Positions 9,706 through 16,115 of a DNA stretch of 35,985 bases are shown in pieces. The notes below the pieces were generated by a model. That model made no database searches. It saw only the letters and a program-made list of their open reading frames with translations, and was not told the origin of the DNA. A program made the translations under genes and the position numbers. Numbering within the stretch: position 1 is the stretch's first letter; every line of letters begins with the position of its first letter. The stretch covers positions 3,301 through 39,285 of the forward strand of contig JAUMWV010000017.1 in the NCBI GenBank assembly GCA_030529455.1, given 5' to 3'. This stretch comes from Propionibacteriaceae bacterium (GTDB lineage Bacteria; Actinomycetota; Actinomycetes; Propionibacteriales; Propionibacteriaceae).

Positions 9706-10401
9706 TTAGGGGCCGGGTTCGTGGCGCCTAACGAGGGCGATGACCCGGTAGGTGAGCGGGAGGAGCATGATCTCGACCAGGGTCTTGTAGAGGTAGCCGA
9801 CCAGGATGTAGTTGAGCAGGGTGCCGCCGCCGACGATGCCGCCGAAGGCCACGACGCAGAAGATCGCGGTGTCGGCGAACTCGCCGACCACCGTCGAGCC
9901 GATCAGGCGGGCCCACAACCGCCGCTGCCCGGTGCGTTCCTTGAGCCGGACGAGTACCCAGGCGTTGAGGAACTGGCCCGCGAGGTAGCCGAGCAGGGAG
10001 GCGGCCACGATGCGGGGCACGAAACCGAGGACGGCCTCGAACCCGGCCTGGTTGGGCCAATCCGCCGCGGGCGGGGCATGCGTCACGGCGAGGAAGGTCA
10101 GCGACGCCACGATCGAACAGGCGAACCCGGTCCAGATGGCCCGGCGGGTGAGCCGGAAACCGTAGACCTCGGCCAGGATGTCGCCGAGCACATAGGTCAG
10201 CGGGAACAGGAAGGCGCCGCCGTCGGCGATGACCGGGAGCAGCGCGATGCCGCCAGGGGACCAGTCCGGGCCGACCTGGATGAGCTTGGTCGCGGCGATA
10301 TTCGAGATCAGCAGAAAGGCGCAGAACAACGCGAGGATGAGGTCGTAGTTGCCCCTTCGGGGCAGGGTATCGGCCGGAGTCACTGCGGAATAGTAGCTCA
10401 T
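9706..10401 (-). CDS. yhhQ: queuosine precursor transporter, YhhQ/VUT family
   Basis: This inner-membrane protein of the VUT-1/YhhQ (DUF165) family imports queuosine precursors such as preQ0, preQ1 or queuine. It has 231 residues with about six membrane segments. Family marks seen: ISNIAATKLIQV near residues 33-44, FPLTYVLGDILAEVYG near 66-81 with its conserved acidic residues, and GEFADTAIFCVVAFGG near 172-187. The ATG at 10401 follows directly after a 17-bp hairpin. Separated from tgt by a permease remnant and oriented tail-to-tail with it, it likely supplies the base that TGT inserts. The exact substrate is not determined by sequence. Confidence 0.88.
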   Translation of the reverse strand: MSYYSAVTPADTLPRRGNYDLILALFCAFLLISNIAATKLIQVGPDWSPGGIALLPVIADGGAFLFPLTYVLGDILAEVYGFRLTRRAIWTGFACSIVASLTFLAVTHAPPAADWPNQAGFEAVLGFVPRIVAASLLGYLAGQFLNAWVLVRLKERTGQRRLWARLIGSTVVGEFADTAIFCVVAFGGIVGGGTLLNYILVGYLYKTLVEIMLLPLTYRVIALVRRHEPGP

Positions 10402-10406
10402 CGCCG

Positions 10407-10423
10407 AGGCCCCAAGGGGGCCT
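10407..10423 (-). promoter_or_regulatory. hairpin in the yhhQ leader overlapping the ribosome-binding site
   Basis: A perfect 7-bp inverted repeat (AGGCCCC / GGGGCCT, 3-nt loop) ends 5 nt upstream of the ATG at 10401. The only G-rich ribosome-binding sequence (GGGG) is in its 3' arm, so the folded form would hide it. Confidence 0.45.
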
Positions 10424-10432
10424 AATCAACCC

Positions 10433-10438
10433 AGGTTA
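10433..10438 (-). promoter_or_regulatory. candidate -10 element TAACCT of yhhQ
   Basis: Minus-strand TAACCT predicts a transcription start near 10426. That gives a leader of about 25 nt, consisting almost entirely of the hairpin. Confidence 0.4.
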
Positions 10439-10533
10439 TGCCCATCATATAGCGGCCGGAGTCGTGCGCAAAACATGCTGTCACTTGGGGAGATTCTGCT
10501 GTGTTGGGCGGCTTTCAGTGGCAGACTCGACAC

Positions 10534-10965
10534 ATGGAAGACAGCTTCGTGATCCCAGACGAGTCGGAGCAACTCGACCAGTTGCAGCCCGAGGACTCGT
10601 TGATCGATCGTGGCGTCGACGACGTGTTGGACGAGGGATACGTCACACCTGACAACTGGTCGCCGGCCCAGGGCTTCGGTAACACCGCGGCCGAGATGGC
10701 TCAGGGTGAGACCATCGAGATGCGCATCAGGCAGGAAGTGCCCGAGGTATCCGATGACGGCGAGGACTGGAACCCAACCAAGGAGCCGCGCCAGGTCGGC
10801 AAGGTCCGCGCGGGACGGCTCGTTGACGCCAAGGGGGGATTCCCGGGCGCGGACGAGGAGTCCGAGGTGTTCGGCTTCGACGTCGGACGCGCGGGCGGGG
10901 CGGCGAGCGCGGAAGAGGCCGCCATGCACATCATCGACGAGGACGACGACGAGATCATCGAGTGA
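10534..10965 (+). CDS. DUF5709 domain-containing acidic protein
   Basis: This is a small, very acidic soluble protein (143 residues) of the actinobacterial DUF5709 family, function unknown. The family core LQPEDSLIDRGVDDVLDEGY lies near residues 17-36. The C-terminus is a run of Asp/Glu (IIDEDDDEIIE). The ATG at 10534 fits the family start (MEDSFVIPD) and stands 6 nt after CAGACT, a possible -10 of the leaderless kind. An in-frame GTG at 10501 with GGGGAG 8 nt before it is an alternative that adds 11 residues. No catalytic motif or membrane segment is seen. It is divergent from yhhQ and directly upstream of phoH. Confidence 0.8.
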   Translation: MEDSFVIPDESEQLDQLQPEDSLIDRGVDDVLDEGYVTPDNWSPAQGFGNTAAEMAQGETIEMRIRQEVPEVSDDGEDWNPTKEPRQVGKVRAGRLVDAKGGFPGADEESEVFGFDVGRAGGAASAEEAAMHIIDEDDDEIIE

Positions 10966-10973
10966 GCGGAGGC

Positions 10974-10979
10974 TAGACT
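10974..10979 (+). promoter_or_regulatory. candidate -10 element TAGACT of phoH-ybeY
   Basis: TAGACT lies 32 bp upstream of the proposed phoH start. It would give a short leader of about 26 nt carrying the AGGAG ribosome-binding site at 11001-11005. Confidence 0.4.
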
Positions 10980-11011
10980 GAGCGCGCACACTACACCTTG
11001 AGGAGCATGCC

Positions 11012-12025
11012 CTGTCCGCGCTGAACCCGCTCGCCCACGCCCAGGGCGTCCGCAAGATCACCATTCCCGGTTCCATCGACCTGGTGAACCTGTTCGGTCC
11101 CGGCGATGAGTTCCTGCGCATCATGGAGGGCCGTTTCGACGCCGACATCCATCTGCGGGGCAACGAAGTCACGCTGAGCGGGACCAACGCCGAGATCGCC
11201 AAGGCCGCCGACGTGCTGGCCGAGCTGGTCACCATCATCCGCACCGGGCAGGGCCTGACGGCCGAGACCGTCGAGCGGGTCGTGACGATGACCGAGGCCG
11301 ACGAGGAACCGGCCAAGGTGCTGACCCAAGACATCCTGAGCTCCCGCGGCAAGACCATCCGGCCCAAGACGCTGAACCAGAAACGCTACGTCGACGCCAT
11401 CGACGCCCACACGGTCGTGTTCGGTATCGGGCCGGCGGGCACGGGCAAGACCTACCTGGCGATGGCCAAGGCGGTGCAGGCGCTGCAGGCCAAGCGGGTG
11501 AACCGCATCATCCTCACCCGCCCCGCGATCGAGGCGGGCGAGCGGCTGGGCTTCCTGCCCGGCACGCTGACCGACAAGATCGACCCGTACCTGCGCCCGC
11601 TGTACGACGCGCTGCACGACATGGTCGACCCCGAGTCCGTGCCGAGGCTGCTGACGGCCGGGACCATCGAGGTGGCGCCGCTGGCCTACATGCGCGGCCG
11701 CACCCTCAACGACGCCTTCATCATCCTGGACGAGGCCCAGAACACGACGATGGAACAGATGAAGATGTTCCTGACCCGCCTCGGGTTCGGGTCGAAGATC
11801 GTCGTCACCGGCGACATCACCCAGATCGACCTGCCGGGCGGGCAGGCCAGCGGGTTGCGCATGGTGCAGGGCATCCTCGACGGCATCGACGACATCGCCT
11901 TCTGTACCCTGACTAATCACGATGTCGTCCGGCACCGCCTGGTCGGGCGGATCGTGGCGGCCTATGACCAGTTCGAGTCGCTCGTGCGGCCGGACGGGAG
12001 GGGAGAGAAGGGAGCGCGCCGGTGA
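11012..12025 (+). CDS. phoH: PhoH family ATPase, probable CTG start
   Basis: PhoH is a P-loop ATPase related to the RecD-like helicase domain, linked by conserved context to YbeY and rRNA maturation. Seen: Walker A GPAGTGKT (about residues 140-147), Walker B ILDEAQN (about 238-244) and a GDITQIDLP motif. The first standard start in frame (GTG at 11084) would cut the conserved N-terminal strand KITIPGSIDLVNLFG. Upstream there is no ATG, GTG or TTG before the stop at 10979. CTG at 11012 sits 6 nt after AGGAG and restores the full domain, giving 337 residues. I therefore annotate a CTG start, which is an inference. The gene overlaps ybeY by 4 bp. Confidence 0.92.
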   Translation: MSALNPLAHAQGVRKITIPGSIDLVNLFGPGDEFLRIMEGRFDADIHLRGNEVTLSGTNAEIAKAADVLAELVTIIRTGQGLTAETVERVVTMTEADEEPAKVLTQDILSSRGKTIRPKTLNQKRYVDAIDAHTVVFGIGPAGTGKTYLAMAKAVQALQAKRVNRIILTRPAIEAGERLGFLPGTLTDKIDPYLRPLYDALHDMVDPESVPRLLTAGTIEVAPLAYMRGRTLNDAFIILDEAQNTTMEQMKMFLTRLGFGSKIVVTGDITQIDLPGGQASGLRMVQGILDGIDDIAFCTLTNHDVVRHRLVGRIVAAYDQFESLVRPDGRGEKGARR

Positions 12026-12483
12026 TTGACATCAACAACGAGTCGGGCGTCGAGGTCGACGAGCTGGGCCTGGTGGAACTGGCCCGGTTCGCGATGGCCG
12101 AGTTGCGCATCCACCCGCAGGCCGAGCTGTCGATCCTGCTGGTGGACGAGGACACCATGGCCCGCTACCACGAGAGGTTCATGGACCTGCCCGGCCCGAC
12201 CGACGTGCTGAGTTTCCCGATGGACGAGCTACGCGCCCCCGCCGAGGACGAGGAACCTCCGCTCGGCATGCTGGGCGATATCGTGCTGTGCCCCCAGGTG
12301 ACTTCCCGCCAGGCCGCCGAACACGGCAGAAGCGCGCACGCCGAGGCCGAGTATCTGCTGATCCACGGCCTGTTGCACCTGCTCGGCCACGACCACGCCG
12401 AACCGGGGGAGAAGGCCATCATGTTCGGCCTCAAGGACCAGATCCTCGCCGCCTGGGCGGTCCGGCCGCGCCCCAGCGCCTAA
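12022..12483 (+). CDS. ybeY: endoribonuclease YbeY
   Basis: YbeY is a zinc-dependent single-strand endoribonuclease needed for 16S rRNA 3'-end maturation and 70S quality control. It has 153 residues. The zinc motif HGLLHLLGHDH supplies His115, His119 and His125 (H-x3-H-x5-H), preceded by the conserved PTDVLSFP (59-66) and LGDIVLCP (84-91). The GTG start overlaps the phoH stop (GTGA), so translation is coupled. In most actinobacteria the next gene is the CBS/CorC protein; here a perfect ribosome-binding site follows the stop but no gene does, and a sugar transporter intervenes. Confidence 0.96.
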   Translation: MIDINNESGVEVDELGLVELARFAMAELRIHPQAELSILLVDEDTMARYHERFMDLPGPTDVLSFPMDELRAPAEDEEPPLGMLGDIVLCPQVTSRQAAEHGRSAHAEAEYLLIHGLLHLLGHDHAEPGEKAIMFGLKDQILAAWAVRPRPSA

Positions 12484-12489
12484 GGAGGT
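12482..12489 (+). other. orphan Shine-Dalgarno sequence AAGGAGGT after ybeY
   Basis: The 8 nt are fully complementary to the 16S rRNA 3' end and overlap the ybeY stop. No ATG, GTG or TTG lies at a usable distance. It is probably the old ribosome-binding site of the next operon gene, now displaced. Confidence 0.5.
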
Positions 12490-12675
12490 CTTCCCGGCGC
12501 GGCGCGGGGGCATCGCGTCCCGGGGTGCTCCCTTCGGGTGACCGGCCGCTCTCCCGCCGGGCCCGAGGGCGGCGGCTGGCACCGGCGAGGCGTGGGCGAG
12601 CAGCGGGGGTGCGCGTTTCGCGGATTTTGATAACCGTTCGGTAACAAGCTTGGTATCGCGTCCCGAGACATATTA
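12490..12675. other. gene-free region upstream of the sugar importer
   Basis: No supported gene is present. A 6-bp hairpin (CCCGCC 12553-12558, GGGCGG 12567-12572) could end ybeY transcription. A perfect 10-bp palindrome ACCGTTCGGT is at 12633-12642. The stretch from about 12620 is AT-richer and probably holds the importer promoter (TTGGTA at 12650, TATTAC at 12671 as weak candidates). Confidence 0.4.
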
Positions 12676-12689
12676 CGTTAGCGCTGACG
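12676..12689. promoter_or_regulatory. LacI-family-type operator upstream of the sugar importer
   Basis: A near-perfect 14-bp palindrome, CGTTAGCGCTGACG, with one mismatched pair and a central CG. The AGCGCT core is the hallmark of actinobacterial LacI-family operators for sugar importers (for example the CebR site). A partial half-site, GGGCGCT, follows at 12702-12708. The regulator is not in the window. Confidence 0.5.
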
Positions 12690-12804
12690 GAACGTCTGGC
12701 TGGGCGCTAAAGCTGGCGACGCCGGGGGTTCCAGGGGTGACACCATGACGGTGCCAACCTATGTCTTTCGCGCCTTAAACGGGACATATCGAAAGGAAGA
12801 TTTC

Positions 12805-14064
12805 GTGAAGGCACTGATGAAGATCGTAGCCGTGGCGGCTGCGAGTGCATTCGCCCTGAGCGCATGCGGCGGTGGCTCGGCTGGCGGCCGTGGCGAAGCG
12901 AAGCCCAAGGGCGAGCTCGAAACCACGATCAAGATCCTGGCCCCGTCGTACGCCGACAGCTCGAAGGCCGACTGGGAAAAGATCATCGCGGAATACAAAA
13001 AGACTTACCCGAAGGTGACGGTCGATCTGCAGATCGAGTCCTGGGAAGGTTTTGGGGACAAGGTCCAGGCCCGCATTCAGGCCAAGGACTATCCCGACAT
13101 CCTCAACGACAATGCGTTCGCCTCGGCTGCCCAGGACGGCCTGCTGTACGAGATGAACGAGGTCATGAGCGACGCGACGCTCAAGGCCATCGAGCCGGCG
13201 CTGCTCAAGAACGGCATGTCTGCCGGTAAGCAGTGGGCGGCCCCGGACATCGCGTCCGCGCGCATGCTCGCCTACAACGAGGACCTGTTCGCCAAGGCCG
13301 GTATCACCGCCCCGCCGAAGACCTGGGACGAGATGATGGAGGCCGCGAAGAAGGTCGACGCGCTCGGCGACGACATCTACGGCTACGGCATGCCGCTGGG
13401 CAAGGAAGAAGCCCAGGTGGAGTCCTCCCTGTGGGTCTGGGGTGCCGGTGGCGACTGGGCCAGCGATGACACCAAGCTGGTCGCGAACTCCGACAAGGTG
13501 AAGGAAGGCTTCGCCGAGATGAAGAAGTTCATCGACGCCAAGGTCACCCAGCCCGACGTCGGCGCCACGAACCGCCAGCAGGCCGCCGACCTGTTCAACA
13601 ACGGCAAGCTCGGCATGATCGTCATGCACACCGGCCTGGCTGGCAAGGCCCGCGAGGCGGGCATCAAGGTCGGGGTCGCCCCGATCCCGTCCAAGGACGG
13701 CTCGATCCCGGTCGCGATGGGCGTCACCGACTTCATCGTCGCGTTCAACAACAACGACGCCGACCGGTTGCAGGCGACCAAGGCCTTCCTCGACCTCATG
13801 TACACCGACGGGCAGTACGAAGGCTGGTACAAGGGCACCGGGCTCATGCCGGTGACCAAGGCCATGATCGCCAAGGCCGCCAAGGACGACATGGTGAACG
13901 CCAAGTTCTACGAGGCGCTGCCCTCGGTCAAGTTCCTGCCCGTGACCAACCCGCAGTGGGACGCCCTGCAGAAGGCCCTCCAGGGTGGCGCGGGTGAGAT
14001 CGCGACCGCCGACCCGGCGGCCGTGCTCGACAAGATCCAGGCCCAGGTGGCCGCTCAGGGCTGA
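12805..14064 (+). CDS. sugar ABC transporter substrate-binding lipoprotein
   Basis: This is an extracellular solute-binding protein of family 1 (MalE-like), anchored as a lipoprotein, 419 residues. The GTG at 12805 is preferred to the earlier in-frame ATG at 12745 because GAAAGGAAG precedes it by 6 nt and it gives a normal signal peptide ending in the lipobox LSAC with Cys21, followed by a flexible Gly/Ser linker. The body has the family pattern, such as YNEDLFAKAGITAPPKTWDE in the hinge region and the aromatic WVWGAGGDW. It heads an operon with two permeases but no ATPase, so it probably uses a shared MsiK-type ATPase encoded elsewhere. The sugar is not predictable from sequence. Confidence 0.92.
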   Translation: MKALMKIVAVAAASAFALSACGGGSAGGRGEAKPKGELETTIKILAPSYADSSKADWEKIIAEYKKTYPKVTVDLQIESWEGFGDKVQARIQAKDYPDILNDNAFASAAQDGLLYEMNEVMSDATLKAIEPALLKNGMSAGKQWAAPDIASARMLAYNEDLFAKAGITAPPKTWDEMMEAAKKVDALGDDIYGYGMPLGKEEAQVESSLWVWGAGGDWASDDTKLVANSDKVKEGFAEMKKFIDAKVTQPDVGATNRQQAADLFNNGKLGMIVMHTGLAGKAREAGIKVGVAPIPSKDGSIPVAMGVTDFIVAFNNNDADRLQATKAFLDLMYTDGQYEGWYKGTGLMPVTKAMIAKAAKDDMVNAKFYEALPSVKFLPVTNPQWDALQKALQGGAGEIATADPAAVLDKIQAQVAAQG

Positions 14065-14072
14065 GCCTGACC

Positions 14073-14127
14073 TGATCCACACCGCGCGGGTGCCGCCCCT
14101 GACTGGGCGGCACCCGTTGCCGGATCA
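14073..14127 (+). terminator. intercistronic stem-loop between binding protein and permease genes
   Basis: A perfect 11-bp stem (GGGTGCCGCCC 14088-14098, GGGCGGCACCC 14105-14115, 6-nt loop) is enclosed by an outer TGATCC/GGATCA pair (14073-14078, 14122-14127). There is no T-run. It likely acts as a partial terminator or 3' stabiliser, raising binding-protein mRNA over permease mRNA. Confidence 0.7.
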
Positions 14128-14150
14128 GCCTCCCACTGAACGAGGACAAC

Positions 14151-15119
14151 GTGAACGACACACTCACCCAACCCGACGCGGGCGCGGCCAGCGCCCGGCC
14201 GCGCCGTGCCGCGGCCCTGCCCCGGCGCAATAGCCCGCGGCACGAACTGGTGCGCGCCCTGCCGTGGCTGGTGCCGACCCTGCTGCTGATCTTCGGTGTC
14301 GTGCTCTACCCGGCTGGGCTGATGATCTACAACTCCTTCCGCAAGTTCAGCCGCATCGGGGTGGATCGTGGCCCGGCTGGGCTCGACAACTACATCGGCC
14401 CGGGCGGTGCCTTCACCTTCCCCGGGGTGCCCATCGACCGCGTGCTCATCAACACCGTCGTGTGGGTCGTGGTCGTGGTCCTGGTCACCCTGGTGCTGTC
14501 CATCGGGCTCGCCCAGTTCCTCAACAAGGACTTCTTCGGACGCAAATTCGTCCGGCTCGTCATCATCATCCCCTGGGCCTGTTCGGTGGTCATGACCACG
14601 ACGGTCTTCAACTACGGCCTGCAACGGGACGTGGGCCTCATGAACCGGCTGCTGGTCGATCTTGGCCTGCTGGACCAGGCCTATGCCTTCACCAAGACCC
14701 CAGAAAGCGCCTTCTGGGTGGCCGTGTTCGTCGCGGTCTATGTCTCGCTGCCGTTCACGACCTACACGATCCTCGCCGGGCTGCAGGCCGTCCCGCACGA
14801 TGTGCTCGAGGCGGCGCAGGTGGACGGCGCGGGCGCGGCCCAGCGCTACTGGCAGATCATCTTCCCGATCCTGCGTCCGGCCGTCGCGGTCGCGGCGCTG
14901 GTGAACATCATCAACGTGTTCAACTCGCTGCCGATCCTCAAGATCCTCAACGAGACTCCCGGCTACAACACCGGCCACACCACCACCACGCTCATCTTCG
15001 AATACAAGACGAACCTCGGTCCTGGCGTGGCGAGCGCCCTGTCGGTGGTCAATTTCCTGTTCTGCCTGGTAATCATCGCGATCTACCTGGCCTTCGTCCG
15101 GCCCACGAAGGAGGACTGA
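14151..15119 (+). CDS. sugar ABC transporter permease, MalF type
   Basis: This is the first of two membrane subunits of the carbohydrate importer, 322 residues. The N-terminal 30 residues are cytoplasmic and Arg/Pro-rich. About six membrane segments follow (for example near residues 38-60, 98-120, 133-153, 188-210, 244-260 and 292-312). The EAA loop that docks the ATPase runs from residue 220 (EAAQVDGAGAAQRYWQIIFP). The GTG start at 14151 follows a weak GAGGA site. The next gene starts 1 nt after its stop, so the two permeases are translated together. Confidence 0.92.
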   Translation: MNDTLTQPDAGAASARPRRAAALPRRNSPRHELVRALPWLVPTLLLIFGVVLYPAGLMIYNSFRKFSRIGVDRGPAGLDNYIGPGGAFTFPGVPIDRVLINTVVWVVVVVLVTLVLSIGLAQFLNKDFFGRKFVRLVIIIPWACSVVMTTTVFNYGLQRDVGLMNRLLVDLGLLDQAYAFTKTPESAFWVAVFVAVYVSLPFTTYTILAGLQAVPHDVLEAAQVDGAGAAQRYWQIIFPILRPAVAVAALVNIINVFNSLPILKILNETPGYNTGHTTTTLIFEYKTNLGPGVASALSVVNFLFCLVIIAIYLAFVRPTKED

Positions 15120-15120
15120 C

Positions 15121-15975
15121 ATGGCTCGGCGTTCCCGCGGGGTAGGCGTCAACCAGCGGCCCAACCCCTACGCCACGGCGATCGGTGCGATCCTGATCGT
15201 GGCCTTCTTCGCCTTCCCCTACCTGGTGATGCTGATTAGCTCGCTCAAGACCAGGGCGGAGATCACCAAGATCCCGCCGGACTACCTGCCGTCCAGCCCC
15301 CAGTTCACCAACTACCTCGACGTGTGGTCCTCCAACGTCGAGCCGGGCAGCGCGCTGACGGCCACCATGGTGATCTCCCTCGGTGCGACGATCCTGGTGC
15401 TGCTCGTGGCCACCCCCGCGGCCTACTACGTGGCCCGGTTCCGCTTCCCTGGGCGCATGGTGTTCCTGTTCCTCGTGCTCATCACGCAGATGCTGCAGCC
15501 GACCGTGCTGGCGATCGGCCTGTACCAGGAGTTCTCCGCCTGGCAGGGGTACCTGTCCTGGGTCGCCCTGATCTTGGTCAACGGCGCGTTCAACCTGGCC
15601 TTCGCGATCTGGATCATGCAGGCCTTCTTCGCCTCGGTGCCGAAGGAGGTGGACGAGGCCGCGCTCATCGACGGCGCGGGGCGGCTCCAGACCATGTTCA
15701 AGATCTCCCTGCCGCTGGTGTGGCCCGGCATCGTGACCGCGATCGTGTTCGTGTTCGTCAACACCTGGAACGAGTACGCGGCCGCCTTCGTGCTGGTGCA
15801 AGACAACAAGCTGCAACCGCTCACGGTGGCCATGCCCCGGTTCCTGGGCATGTACATCCGCGACTGGCAGTACCTGTTCACCACGGCCATGGTCGCGATC
15901 GTCCCGGTGATCGTGCTGTTCGCCTTCATCGAGAAGAGGCTGATCGGCGGCCTCACCGCTGGCGCGGTGAAATAG
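15121..15975 (+). CDS. sugar ABC transporter permease, MalG type
   Basis: This second membrane subunit has 284 residues and about six membrane segments. The EAA loop is at 179-198 (EAALIDGAGRLQTMFKISLP), with the conserved glycine. The length and the C-terminal end (KRLIGGLTAGAVK) are typical of MalG proteins, whose C-terminus inserts into the ATPase dimer. The ATG is 1 nt after the upstream permease stop, and GAAGGAGGA overlaps the upstream gene end as ribosome site. No msiK/ugpC-type ATPase gene follows; a strong terminator ends the operon. Confidence 0.92.
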   Translation: MARRSRGVGVNQRPNPYATAIGAILIVAFFAFPYLVMLISSLKTRAEITKIPPDYLPSSPQFTNYLDVWSSNVEPGSALTATMVISLGATILVLLVATPAAYYVARFRFPGRMVFLFLVLITQMLQPTVLAIGLYQEFSAWQGYLSWVALILVNGAFNLAFAIWIMQAFFASVPKEVDEAALIDGAGRLQTMFKISLPLVWPGIVTAIVFVFVNTWNEYAAAFVLVQDNKLQPLTVAMPRFLGMYIRDWQYLFTTAMVAIVPVIVLFAFIEKRLIGGLTAGAVK

Positions 15976-15981
15976 CCCGCG

Positions 15982-16016
15982 GGCCGGGCGGCGAACATGG
16001 TCACCGCCGCCCGGCC
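15982..16016 (+). terminator. terminator of the sugar importer operon
   Basis: A perfect 12-bp GC stem (GGCCGGGCGGCG 15982-15993, CGCCGCCCGGCC 16005-16016) with an 11-nt loop and no T-run, as is usual in high-GC actinobacteria. Confidence 0.8.
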
Positions 16017-16074
16017 TAGCAGCCCAGTCACGGCCCCCGCAGGGAAGGTTCTGCGCCCGGTGCGGCCGGGCGGG

Positions 16075-16080
16075 TAGACT
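16075..16080 (+). promoter_or_regulatory. candidate -10 element TAGACT of corC-era
   Basis: TAGACT lies 35 bp upstream of the proposed GTG at 16116. A GGAG site at 16100-16103 lies between, so this transcript would have a short leader. Confidence 0.4.
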
Positions 16081-16115
16081 CTGCGCCGTTACCTAGCTTG
16101 GAGTTGATCCCCCAC

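Noticed and set aside
10402..10440. Known preQ1 riboswitch upstream of yhhQ
   Set aside because: The leader has no A-rich tail or class I/II/III core; only a simple hairpin is present, so it is reported as an unclassified structure instead.
12633..12642. Palindrome ACCGTTCGGT as the main importer operator
   Set aside because: Its centre is TT rather than the CG expected for LacI-type sites, and the palindrome at 12676-12689 fits better; kept only as a note.
12760..12788. TATGTC ... GACATA inverted repeat before the binding-protein start
   Set aside because: Six-base arms with a 17-nt gap are not beyond chance and match no known operator.
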